Assembly: GCF_000026145.1 (NCBI RefSeq)
Contig: NC_009445.1
Location: 3,534,001 to 3,598,000, forward strand
DNA from: Bradyrhizobium sp. ORS 278
GTDB lineage: Bacteria; Pseudomonadota; Alphaproteobacteria; Rhizobiales; Xanthobacteraceae
Direction: 5' to 3'
DNA length: 64,000 nucleotides
In this document: positions 19,138 to 27,434 of the stretch, one piece after another
How the letters are laid out: each line of letters opens with the position of its first letter
How positions within the stretch are numbered: position 1 is the stretch's first letter
Notes under the pieces: generated by a model
What the model saw: only the letters and a program-made list of their open reading frames with translations
Told to the model about the DNA's origin: nothing
The model's database searches: none
Made by a program: the position numbers and the translations under genes

Positions 19138-19851
19138 ATGGCGTCGAACCGCCGTGAACGTGCGCCGGCCGACGACAACGAGACCGTCCTGGTCTCGTCC
19201 CGGCTACGCAGATGGCGGACGGCAAGCGCCGCGCGCGTTGGCTGGATGATCGCGGCGCTCGCGGCTGCGTCGCTCGCCGCGTGTGCCCGCTCGCCCCTGA
19301 CCGCGCAGCCAGTTGCCGCGCCGGGCCATCAGGCCGCGCTCACACCGGCCGCGCCGCCGCAGACGTCATCTCAGGAAAGCCCTCCGGCGCTGACCACGGC
19401 GCCGGCCGCACCAGCGCCCAAGCCGCGCAGGCCGCATTACCTGCCCCGCGGCATCGCCAGCTACTACACGGCGCCACAGCCGACCGCGAATGGCGAAGTG
19501 TTCGACGCCTTTGCGATGACTGCCGCGCATCGCAGCCTGCCGTTCGGCACGCGGCTGCGCGTGACGCGGCTCGACACCGGCCAGTCGGTGACGGTGCGCA
19601 TCAACGACCGCGGCCCCTATATCGATGGCCGCATTGTCGACCTGTCCTACGCCGCAGCCGCCAAGCTCGGCATGGTGGAGACGGGCCTCGCCAATGTCCG
19701 CCTCGACGTGCTGCGCTGGCCGAAACCGAAGGTCCGCAATCCGCCGCCGCAACAGGTTGCGCCCGGCAATGCCAGGCCGTTGCCGCGCGCGGCGCCGACC
19801 CGCCTCACGCTGTTGTGGGTGAGAGAGGGCGGCATGCCGATCAGCCGGTGA
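19138..19851 (+). CDS. rlpA: RlpA-like septal ring lytic transglycosylase family lipoprotein
   Basis: RlpA proteins are double-psi beta-barrel enzymes that cut denuded peptidoglycan at the septum. After an unusually long, basic N-terminus there is a hydrophobic segment with a lipobox-like SLAAC (~residue 48). A Pro/Ala-rich linker follows. The barrel holds [39 protein letters not shown] and [19 protein letters not shown]. There is no C-terminal SPOR domain. The ATG at 19138 follows GGGAGGAGGG; a start at 19096 is also in frame. Envelope location is inferred. Confidence 0.88.
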   Translation: MASNRRERAPADDNETVLVSSRLRRWRTASAARVGWMIAALAAASLAACARSPLTAQPVAAPGHQAALTPAAPPQTSSQESPPALTTAPAAPAPKPRRPHYLPRGIASYYTAPQPTANGEVFDAFAMTAAHRSLPFGTRLRVTRLDTGQSVTVRINDRGPYIDGRIVDLSYAAAAKLGMVETGLANVRLDVLRWPKPKVRNPPPQQVAPGNARPLPRAAPTRLTLLWVREGGMPISR

Positions 19852-19865
19852 CCAGGCCTCGCCGC

Positions 19866-20501
19866 TCAGGCGTTGCGCGTCGGCCTTGCCAGCGCGGTTC
19901 CAAACACCTCGTCCCAGAACGCGGTGACGACGCCGAAATTGCCGGGATGGGGGTCGCGATGATGGCGGATATGACGCAGCCGGCAGCCGCGCAGCCAGGC
20001 ATGCAGCGGCAACGGCCCCGCCAGAGGCCAGCGATGCACCGCATCGTGGACCAGAAGATACAACAGATAGCCCGCCAGCAGGCCGGCGGTCATGCCACTC
20101 GCTATCTGCAGGTCCACCACCTGCGCCACCAGCGCGAAGAAGCTCGCGAAGATGACGACGCTCACCCAGACCGGTGAGCCGATGAGATCGCTCGGCCGGT
20201 CATGATGCAGGCCGTGGAGCTGCTTCAGGACGGCGACCTCATGATACAGGAAGCGGTGCACGAGATATTCGGCCAGCGTCCACAGCATCGCGCCGCCGGC
20301 GGCCGCCAGCAGCCAGCGCGGATGCGCGGCGAAGCCGTGGCGCGCGAGATCGAGCAGCAGCAGCGCGACGATGACGATCGGATAGATGAACAGTTCGGCG
20401 TAGTAGCTGATCTTGTTGTGAATCACGTCGGGCCCGCACGCAAACAGGAGAGGTTGGATGGCGATGCGCTCCCCGACGAAGGCCAGCCGCGCCATCGGCA
20501 A
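19866..20501 (-). CDS. Fatty acid hydroxylase / sterol desaturase superfamily membrane protein
   Basis: Several hydrophobic helices surround a diiron His-box set: EYLVHRFLYHE, LHGLHHDRP, VHDAVHRWP and LRHIRHHRDPHPGNFGV. These enzymes oxidise lipids at the membrane, and carotenoid hydroxylases belong to the same superfamily. The substrate cannot be told. The start is uncertain: a GTG at 20426 (VIHNKISYYAELF) begins the family-like part, and the 25 residues before it look non-conserved. It converges with rlpA, with 14 bases between them. Confidence 0.8.
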   Translation of the reverse strand: MPMARLAFVGERIAIQPLLFACGPDVIHNKISYYAELFIYPIVIVALLLLDLARHGFAAHPRWLLAAAGGAMLWTLAEYLVHRFLYHEVAVLKQLHGLHHDRPSDLIGSPVWVSVVIFASFFALVAQVVDLQIASGMTAGLLAGYLLYLLVHDAVHRWPLAGPLPLHAWLRGCRLRHIRHHRDPHPGNFGVVTAFWDEVFGTALARPTRNA

Positions 20502-20863
20502 GCGCCGAATCAGCCGCCGTCGCGGAGCGTGTCACGGAGCTGAGATAGCGCAGACATAAGTCGCCCACGTGAATGTACGGGGCTCGAGAACGCCGATGGC
20601 CTTCGCGCGGCCACGGCTGCGATGGGTGGTTGCAGATTAACCTAGCTCGCGCGGCGCGCGACAAGAAGCGCTCCGCCCAGTCCGCACAATGGCCTAGCGC
20701 ATGCGCGTGACGAGAATGGCGCCAGAGCGCATGCGGCGCTCAGGCGGCCGTAACATCATCGACGGCGGTCTTGATCACTCGGTCACTTTCGAGTGATTCT
20801 GAATCACGTCGGGCATGTGGGGCAGGCTGGGAACCGTACGCTCCCCGACGTCGCTGCACCAAA
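20502..20863. other. Spacer between the hydroxylase gene and the Tad-type genes
   Basis: I see no solid gene in these 362 bases. A 13-codon frame (ATG at 20816, stop at 20775, MPDVIQNHSKVTE) sits in it. The 15 bases at 20800-20814 repeat exactly at 20419-20433 inside the hydroxylase gene. A TCACTCG...CGAGTGA hairpin (20775-20796) could end the upstream pilus-type operon but lacks a T-run. Confidence 0.5.
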
Positions 20864-21520
20864 TCAACAGGTCTTCTGTTGCACGTGCTGGACACAGGTG
20901 CAGGTCGTCGTCGACGTCAGCTTGACGTCGTAATAGGGGCCGGTGCTCGACGACGACGGACCGTTGGTCGCGCAGCGCGGAAACAGGTAATAGCTGTCGG
21001 AGATGGTGACCGGACCGGTGACGCCGGAGCCGAGATTGGGCTTGTAGGCGTAGGACACCTCGCCGAGGATCAGCGAGATGTTGGCATTGGTCGGCGTCGT
21101 CGTGGTGAAGGCCGACAGCTTCATCGTCTGGCCGATAGCTCGCGCTCCGGTCGTGCTGGTCGACTGGCTCCATCGCACCGTAGCATTGCCGCTGTCGTCG
21201 GTCGAGACTTCGGAGACCGTGACGGTCACCAGCGAATTGCCCGAGACGTCCTTCATCGGATAGGGCGCAATGATCGCGTTCGAGGCCTGCAGGATGTCCT
21301 GCATCTTCGAGGCAGAGATCTGGATGTTCTGCGCGACGAGATCGGCAACCGTGTGCGACGCCGCGCTGACCTTGACGCCGATCGCCATTCCATTGCCGAG
21401 CTCGACGCCGCCGAGCAGCAGCATCAGCAGGAACGGCAGCACGATCGCGAACTCTGTCGCGGCAACGGCCTCGATGTCGGCCAGGAAGCTGCGCGCGCGT
21501 GATGACAGGCCGGCAGGCAT
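20864..21520 (-). CDS. TadE-like pilus/envelope assembly protein
   Basis: The N-terminus has the TadE signature: a short basic cytoplasmic stretch, then VAATEFAIVLPFLLMLLLGG as the membrane/pilin-like helix with its conserved Glu, then a periplasmic domain rich in Thr and Ser. It ends in Cys-bearing TCTCVQHVQQKTC. The ATG at 21520 follows AAAGGA at correct spacing and gives 218 aa. TadE-type proteins are minor pseudopilins of Flp/Tad systems. It is the third gene of a three-gene operon. Confidence 0.82.
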   Translation of the reverse strand: MPAGLSSRARSFLADIEAVAATEFAIVLPFLLMLLLGGVELGNGMAIGVKVSAASHTVADLVAQNIQISASKMQDILQASNAIIAPYPMKDVSGNSLVTVTVSEVSTDDSGNATVRWSQSTSTTGARAIGQTMKLSAFTTTTPTNANISLILGEVSYAYKPNLGSGVTGPVTISDSYYLFPRCATNGPSSSSTGPYYDVKLTSTTTCTCVQHVQQKTC

Positions 21521-21537
21521 GTTGATATCCTTTGCGG

Positions 21538-22089
21538 CTAGGGTTCGTTCTGAAACGCGGCCGTCGACATGATGAGCCGGTTGCCGTTCGACAGGTTGGA
21601 TAGATTGAACCCGAGTGGGCCGAGCATGACCGGCCAGATGTACATGATCCGAAGCACCACGATGTCGCCATTGGTCCCGGGGGTGTACTGCCAGGTATTG
21701 GAGACGCCGCCGCTGCTGTTGAACGTCAGCGTCGGCGGCGACACACTGGCGGCAGACCAGCTGCTGACCACCTGCATGTCGATCATCATGCCGTTGCAAT
21801 CGAAGAAGATGCGGATCTTCTGGCAGACCACATTTTGCTTGAAGGCATCCGCGGTCATGGAGCTGGCTCGCACCTGACCGGTCATCACGGCGCGCGCCGA
21901 TTGCTGCGCGACCGATTCGAGCAGCTGCTGGGCGAAGAACACGAGGAAGGTCTGGATCAGCGCGATCACGAGGGCAAGGAACGGTGCGGCGACCAGGCCG
22001 AACTCGACGGCCGTCGCGCCCCTGCGGTCCCCCAGGAAATCGCGGCAGAACCTGCCACGGGCAGTCGGTGACGGTGCGCGCTTGTCCAT
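21538..22089 (-). CDS. TadE-like pilus/envelope assembly protein
   Basis: A basic N-terminus (RFCRDFLGDRRG) precedes ATAVEFGLVAAPFLALVIAL, the TadE-type membrane helix with conserved Glu. The remaining ~130 residues would be periplasmic and include a Cys pair (NVVCQKIRIFFDCNG). At 183 aa it matches the family. It sits 9 bases after the VWA-type gene and 17 before the second TadE-like gene, so the three are one transcript. Confidence 0.85.
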   Translation of the reverse strand: MDKRAPSPTARGRFCRDFLGDRRGATAVEFGLVAAPFLALVIALIQTFLVFFAQQLLESVAQQSARAVMTGQVRASSMTADAFKQNVVCQKIRIFFDCNGMMIDMQVVSSWSAASVSPPTLTFNSSGGVSNTWQYTPGTNGDIVVLRIMYIWPVMLGPLGFNLSNLSNGNRLIMSTAAFQNEP

Positions 22090-22098
22090 GGATGGCCC

Positions 22099-23511
22099 TT
22101 ACTGCACCAGCTTCGCCGTGCTCGACGCGACCCTGAGGAACAGTTTGGTGAGCGCGTCCGAGATGTCGCCGCCAGTCTGCACGGTCGCGAAAAAGTCGGG
22201 CGAGGAGGCGCAGGCCTGCAGCCGTTGCGCGATCGTGCCGCTCAGCGAGGACGGACTGTTGAACTGGGCGATGCGGCTGTTGTACCAGTTGTCCGTCGTC
22301 AGCTGCAGATATTCGGTGTAGAGGATCGCGATGCGGATGTTGCGCTTCTTGATGGTGTCGCAGACCGCCGTGTTGAGCGGTTGCTGGCAGCGCACCTGCG
22401 AGCCGGCCGCGGGCAGCGGATAGGTCGCCTTGGGGTCGCAGCCGCTGCTGCTCGCAATCAGCTTGTCCTCGACGCCGTCGGTGACCAGGAAGACCACTTC
22501 CTGCGGCGTGTCGCCGCTCTGGTTCGTGCCGGTGCCGGGATCGGGCATGATGGCGTTGACGCCGCCGAGCGCGCCGGAGATGTCGGTGCCGAAGTCGGTG
22601 TTGCAGATCGCGGTCGTGACACAGTTCTGGTGATCGACCGTGAGCAGCTGGATGTTCGAGATCTTGGTGCCCGCGCTGCTCGGTGAGGTCAGGGTCTGGA
22701 TCGTGTTCAGATTGTAGTCGAAGGTGTAGATCGCCGCCTTGTAGGTGGTGTTGTTGATCGCCGACATGCACTGCATGACGCCGCCGCTGATGCCGGCCTG
22801 CGGGCAGGTGTAAGGGCCGACGAGAAGCTGCTTGACCGCATTCACAACGAGATCAATTCGCAGCGTGATACTCTTGCTGCGCGCGATGCTGAGATTATCG
22901 ACCGTCGACGAGCTCGCGCCGCTGTCGAGATTGGGGTGCACCTCGTGGCAGGCGAAGCCGCAATTCTTCGATCCGCCCGGCTGCTTGCTCGTTGCTGCGA
23001 TCAGATTGTCGATATCGGTCTGCGTCGCCGCGATCGCCATCGACGGGGAGTCGTCGAGCAGCAGATAGAAGTTCATGTTCGGCGCACTTGAGGCCTGCGC
23101 CGTCGCCGAGCCCTTGACCTGCCAGGACGGACTGCCGAGCACGGAGGGGAAATTGTTGATGGATCGCGCGACGTAGGAGACCTGGATCGTGCGTTGAAGC
23201 CCGGAATCCGTGACCGTGATGTCCGGTGTCGGCACGGCGGTCAGGCCGTTCATCGCCGCCTTGGTTGCGAACACGGCAGCCGCCGTGTTCTTGACGACGC
23301 TGGTGTCGGTCACGCTCAGCATCGCCGGCCTGACCGCGGCAATCGCCGCAGCATCGGCGGCAGCGTCGAGCTGTCCCTGCTTGCGCAGAGCCTGCGTGTA
23401 GTCGAGCGCCATGCCCAGGAGATAAATGGTGGGCACCATCATCAGCGCGAAGATGACCGCGACGTTGGCGCAGCGATCCCGTGCGAAGCGAAGCACCAGG
23501 CCGTGCAGCAT
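22099..23511 (-). CDS. TadG-like protein with VWA domain
   Basis: The N-terminal part (CANVAVIFALMMVPTIYLLG) is the TadE/TadG membrane helix, and QLDAAADAAAIAAVRPAM is the typical following segment. A von Willebrand A-like domain starts at NFYLLLDDSPSMAIAATQTD, where D-D-S-x-S-M is a near-perfect MIDAS D-x-S-x-S, and continues to EVVFLVTDGVEDK. TadG-type proteins anchor or present Flp pili at the envelope. Length 470 aa. It is the first gene of the operon; no Tad ATPase, prepilin or secretin gene lies nearby. Confidence 0.85.
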   Translation of the reverse strand: MLHGLVLRFARDRCANVAVIFALMMVPTIYLLGMALDYTQALRKQGQLDAAADAAAIAAVRPAMLSVTDTSVVKNTAAAVFATKAAMNGLTAVPTPDITVTDSGLQRTIQVSYVARSINNFPSVLGSPSWQVKGSATAQASSAPNMNFYLLLDDSPSMAIAATQTDIDNLIAATSKQPGGSKNCGFACHEVHPNLDSGASSSTVDNLSIARSKSITLRIDLVVNAVKQLLVGPYTCPQAGISGGVMQCMSAINNTTYKAAIYTFDYNLNTIQTLTSPSSAGTKISNIQLLTVDHQNCVTTAICNTDFGTDISGALGGVNAIMPDPGTGTNQSGDTPQEVVFLVTDGVEDKLIASSSGCDPKATYPLPAAGSQVRCQQPLNTAVCDTIKKRNIRIAILYTEYLQLTTDNWYNSRIAQFNSPSSLSGTIAQRLQACASSPDFFATVQTGGDISDALTKLFLRVASSTAKLVQ

Positions 23512-23818
23512 GACCCCTCACTCTCGTTTGACCAGCCAGCCGTCTCGGCTTTCCGAGCGACAGCCTCGACCGTCAGACGACAGGAGGTATCTGCTCGTTT
23601 CCGATTGTTTCCCGTAGTTTCCACGATAAGGGGTATCGGGTTAAGCAAGGCTTACAGTATCAGGATAATGCAGCCCCCGCGTTTGCGTAAAATCCAACCG
23701 TTCAGGATGGAGGCAGCCGCGGTTGCAGCGGTCAGCTGGCTTGGTCGGGATGAAATCGAATTGGCCCGATGCGTCAGACGGCGCAGATGCATCGGCCGGC
23801 GTCCGGCGGCATTTCGGT
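23512..23818. other. Intergenic region upstream of the Tad-type operon
   Basis: These 307 bases lie before the operon start at 23511. No gene was seen. An AT-richer stretch at 23600-23690 is the likely promoter area of the tadG-like gene, but no individual box stands out. Confidence 0.4.
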
Positions 23819-24322
23819 CTAATCATAGGGCGTTCGGAAGCCCGCGGCCTTGAGCTGCAGCGTCTCCGCGCCGAAATAGAAAAACGTGTCCGGGTCCTTT
23901 GTCAGGCATCTCCTGGTCTTAGACACCAGCCGCTCGGACCATGTCAGGAAGCTGTCGTCCTTCCTCGCAATCTGCCCTTGGGCATCGAAATAGCTGTTCA
24001 CGACATAGAAGCGGCCTCGGCCGATATGCTCGGCGTCCATGTAGCATCGGCCGAATTCGATCACGGGAGACCGGATCACATCTACTGATTTGTAGTCTGC
24101 GCCTTCATCGAAGACGATCGCGTCGAGATTATCTGCGCGGGCGATATAGAACGAGAGCGGTTCCTTACCCATCTGCTGGACCACGGCCGAGGGGAGGATC
24201 TGCATCTCGCCATCCCGGCACCTCCTGGCGACATAGACGAACTTGCCCTCGGGATCGAGCCTGTGCAGCAGTTCCGCCTGGTCCTTCGGCGTCAGGAAGA
24301 AGTTGACTTGGCGGCTTCGCAT
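23819..24322 (-). CDS. Hypothetical protein, 167 aa
   Basis: From the ATG at 24322 the protein reads MRSRQVNFFLTPKDQAELLH, with later stretches EGKFVYVARRCRDGEMQILP, YKSVDVIRSPVIEFGRCYMD and FLTWSERLVSKTRRCL. It is soluble, without signal peptide or membrane segment, of average composition, and resembles no family I can name with confidence. The frame extends upstream to 24490, but that part is Arg-rich and lies outside the protein-like region. It is isolated between the Tad-type operon and a dispersed repeat. Confidence 0.7.
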   Translation of the reverse strand: MRSRQVNFFLTPKDQAELLHRLDPEGKFVYVARRCRDGEMQILPSAVVQQMGKEPLSFYIARADNLDAIVFDEGADYKSVDVIRSPVIEFGRCYMDAEHIGRGRFYVVNSYFDAQGQIARKDDSFLTWSERLVSKTRRCLTKDPDTFFYFGAETLQLKAAGFRTPYD

Positions 24323-24570
24323 GGGACTGATCTCAATGACGTATGCGGGAAAGACGCGCTTGCAGTCTAGCGTCAGCCTTTTTCGGCGACCATGCGTCCG
24401 ACTGTGTAAAGTGTGTAAAGGACGTCTCAGGGGACGGCGCGCCCGCTGCTCTGCCCGGCGGGCAATCTCTGCATCCCTGTCATGCGCCAACTGCCCGTCG
24501 TGTTGGTTTCGCTTGTGTCGTCGGGCAAATCACCTCCACATTTCCGGCCATCCCGCCTCGATGAAGAGGG

Positions 24571-24909
24571 ACGGTTCGCGGTCGTCACGACCCGTGGGGT
24601 GGGGAGGCGGTGGCTGCATCGTGTCGCAACGTGTGAAACGCGCGTGGACGAACGGCACGGTGCAGGCGGTCAAGTCGCGTGGTCTCGACACCCCGACGCT
24701 GGTGTCACGTTCGCGGCGGCGCTGACGCGCCGCGCGGACCATGGTGGCCAACAAGCCCGGCGCACCAGGGAGAGCGCGAAGCAGCCGAAAAGCCCATCGC
24801 GCAGGGAATGCCGGATGACCGGCTGAACCTGTGGTACCTGCCGCCTGCATTGTTTTTCGCAGGCGGGCCATGGGTTGCGGCCAGCACCCGGCATTCCCTG
24901 CGCCCTCTT
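24571..24909. repeat. Dispersed repeat of about 340 bases, copy A
   Basis: The core runs from CGGTTCGCGGTCGTCACG through GGTCAAGTCGCGTGGTC, GGATGACCGGCTGAACCTGT and GGGCCATGGGTTGCGG to GGCATTCCCTGCGCCCTCT. The same blocks recur in order, in opposite orientation, at 61723-62056. Related sequences are familiar from Bradyrhizobium intergenic regions. The overlapping Arg-rich frames are not credible proteins. Confidence 0.8.
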
Positions 24910-25068
24910 CGTAGGAGAGAGGGGCGAACGAATGGATCAACTCGGGCGAGGAAAGCCGCGGGATCGCGAAGGTGCGTCCAGAGCACGAGGTAGCAGCCGT
25001 GCTTTCCTATCAGCGAGCGCTATCCTTCCACGTGCACCCTTGCCGCTTGATGGCACACTCTCTCCGCA

Positions 25069-25108
25069 CGTCATTCCGTGGCGCGCGCAGCGCGAGCCCG
25101 GAATGACG
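25069..25108. repeat. CGTCATTCC palindromic repeat
   Basis: CGTCATTCC (25069-25077) and GGAATGACG (25100-25108) form an inverted repeat around a GCGCGC-rich centre. It is a common short rhizobial intergenic palindrome (from memory). It lies just past the 3' end of the gene at 25166. Confidence 0.65.
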
Positions 25109-25165
25109 GAAGAGAGAGGCGTGGACTTACGTCCTGGCTCGCGCGCGCCCCGATTCTGGCGGAAC

Positions 25166-27181
25166 TCACGGCGCCGTCTGCGCCTCGATCTTGAACTGCG
25201 CCAGCGCGCTCGGCGGATCGGTGGCGATGAGCTGGGCGAGCTGCATGGCGGGGACCTTGGCGCGCGGCGAGAGCTTTAGCGTGAAGGTCTGGCGCGGCCT
25301 CTCGACGAAGCGGCTGAACGCGTCGACGGCAGTGGCGACATCGGCATTGCCGGTCGCGACCTGGGCGCCGATCGCCTTGATGCTGTCGACCAGCGCCTTG
25401 CGGGCGGCGTCGCGGGGGATGGCATGACCGCGCGCGTAGTTGGCAACGAGCACGTCCACCACGCCGAGATCGCGCACGCTCAGGCCGAGACCGCCGGCCT
25501 CGATCTGCGCCGCCGCCGTCGTCGCCTGCTGCAGGTCGGTCGTGAACACCTCGCGCGGCACCTGGGCCAGCGACAAATTGGCGGAGGCCGCGACGAGATT
25601 GCTGACCTCGAGCTTGAACGGCTCCAGCGCAAACGTCGCCGCGCTCTCGGTCCAACCGAGCCCGAGATCGGCATCGACGGCGGCGCTGTCGATGCCGGCG
25701 ACCAGGAGCGGCAGCAGCGCCGGATTCGATGGATCGAGCGGTCCGGCCATCTTGGCGACGAGGCGCGCCTTGGTCGGGATGGGGCCGACGAACTGGCCCC
25801 AGTCGAGGCTGACATTGTCGATCTGCACCGGCTTGTCGCCGGCCTTGTAGGGCGCCGTCAGCCCTTTCAGCTCGATGCCCTCGAGCAGCTTGAACAGCAC
25901 GACCGCCTCGGCCGGCGCCGGCTTGGCGCCCTGCGCGGCGAACTTGGCGCTGAAGCGCAACAGGCTCGCGATGTCGAATCCCTTGAGCGCAAAGCGGCCG
26001 AGCTTGATGGGCCCGTTCGGCGAAGGACCGTCGAAGCCTTCGACCGCAACCTCCCCCTTGCCGTCGCGCAAGTCGAAACGGACCGCCGCCAGCTTCACAG
26101 GTCCTTGCGGCGTCTCGATCGCGAGGCCGCGCATCTCGGCGTTCTTCAGTGCAATGCCTTCATAGACGCCGGCGACCTTCTCCATGATGTCGCGGGCCTG
26201 CTCCGGCGTGGGCTCGACAGCGGTGCTGGCGGGCAGGGCTGCGAACAAAGCCGGCAGCTGCAGGCGCGAGGGCCGCACGCTGAACTCGTCGGCAGAGATG
26301 CCCTCCATGCGCATCCGCACGCCGGAATCCGAGTTGACCTCGTAGGCGCCCGCCGTCACCCGGCCATAGACCCGGTAGACGCGATCGTCCTTGGCGGCCT
26401 CGGGGCTGAGCACGGCGAGCATCGCGTTGGCGTCGATGTCGTGATGGACGATGTCGGTGACGCGACCCTGCAGCTTCTCGATCCTGCCCGGCTGCCCGGC
26501 GCCCGCCGCGAGTTTATTGGCCGGCTGCTGCATGCTCATCGTGAACGCCAGTCCGTCGAGCTTGTAGCTGGCGATGCGGCCGTCCTTGATGTTGTCGATC
26601 GTGAAGCCGGAATAGGTGAATTCCGCGGGAGCGGCGGCGGCCGGTCCGCCCTCCATGGTGCCTTCCGCACGCGGAAGGATGATCGAACTCGCGCTGATCG
26701 TCGCAAATTGTTGCATCAGCGTGCGGTACGTCTCGAGCGGACCGCTGCCCGCCGGAAGCGCGGCGAACCGAACCGGGCCGGCATAATCCTTCAGCACGAT
26801 CTGCGGCAGCTTGTAGCTGAGGCGGATGGCCGATGGGCCGGGCATCTGACCGCTCATCGCGACGTCGCTGAGCTCGATGCTGCTGGCGGCAACGTGGTCG
26901 CCATCGGGCTGGCTCAACCCCATCGCCGTGATCGCACCGAAGCTGATGCTCGCCGGCGGCTGCGCGGCCGACTCGACCTTGACATCGGCGATTGTCAGCT
27001 TGCGCGACCACAGATCGAAGGCGACCTTGCCGTGGCTCGCGGTGGCGCCATTCTGCCGAATCTGGGCGAAGCTGGCCTCGACCTCACGCTCGGCGCGACT
27101 CTGGGCGTACCAGGGGACGCCGACGAGCCCGGCGATGCCGAGGACGACCACGGCGACGGTGGCGATCAGGATACGTTTCAT
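25166..27181 (-). CDS. Large exported or membrane-anchored protein of unknown function
   Basis: The ATG at 27181 gives MKRILIATVAVVVLGIAGLV, one N-terminal hydrophobic anchor or uncleaved signal, followed by ~650 residues of soluble beta-rich sequence such as GKVAFDLWSRKLTIADVKVE and DGRIASYKLDGLAFTMSM. The layout resembles AsmA/YdgA (DUF945)-like envelope proteins, but I cannot assign a family. Length 671 aa. The in-frame ATG ten codons upstream looks less likely. It diverges from the malic enzyme gene with a 250-base gap. Confidence 0.75.
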   Translation of the reverse strand: MKRILIATVAVVVLGIAGLVGVPWYAQSRAEREVEASFAQIRQNGATASHGKVAFDLWSRKLTIADVKVESAAQPPASISFGAITAMGLSQPDGDHVAASSIELSDVAMSGQMPGPSAIRLSYKLPQIVLKDYAGPVRFAALPAGSGPLETYRTLMQQFATISASSIILPRAEGTMEGGPAAAAPAEFTYSGFTIDNIKDGRIASYKLDGLAFTMSMQQPANKLAAGAGQPGRIEKLQGRVTDIVHHDIDANAMLAVLSPEAAKDDRVYRVYGRVTAGAYEVNSDSGVRMRMEGISADEFSVRPSRLQLPALFAALPASTAVEPTPEQARDIMEKVAGVYEGIALKNAEMRGLAIETPQGPVKLAAVRFDLRDGKGEVAVEGFDGPSPNGPIKLGRFALKGFDIASLLRFSAKFAAQGAKPAPAEAVVLFKLLEGIELKGLTAPYKAGDKPVQIDNVSLDWGQFVGPIPTKARLVAKMAGPLDPSNPALLPLLVAGIDSAAVDADLGLGWTESAATFALEPFKLEVSNLVAASANLSLAQVPREVFTTDLQQATTAAAQIEAGGLGLSVRDLGVVDVLVANYARGHAIPRDAARKALVDSIKAIGAQVATGNADVATAVDAFSRFVERPRQTFTLKLSPRAKVPAMQLAQLIATDPPSALAQFKIEAQTAP

Positions 27182-27434
27182 TCGATGTGCTCCGCCCAAT
27201 ACTCCGCCCAAGGCTTAGGCAGCGGGATGAGGATGGTCTGGATGAATGCGATGGAGTAGGGATGTGCTTCTGCGAAAAGGAAAATTGCTGGTCGGGGATG
27301 CCTGCCGACATGGTTTCGGATGTTGCATGAAAGCCGCCCAACGTGCATCACATGCGCTTCCACCGGCCGGAAAAATCGACGTCTGACCGAACCTCAAGAG
27401 ACCAAAAATCCGGGTCGGAAACGCTGGAGCACGT

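Noticed and set aside
20775..20796. An intrinsic terminator after the Tad-type operon
   Set aside because: A stem is present but there is no T-run and the loop is long, so I kept it only as a note in the spacer entry.
24482..24993. Several short Arg-rich frames in the dispersed repeat
   Set aside because: The same region recurs inverted at 61.7-62.1 kb with indels that change every frame, so no protein is under selection.
25424..27259. A 611-codon plus-strand frame opposite the envelope protein gene
   Set aside because: Arg/Glu/Asp/His-rich composition typical of an antisense shadow in GC-rich DNA; the minus-strand protein has a signal anchor and sensible sequence.
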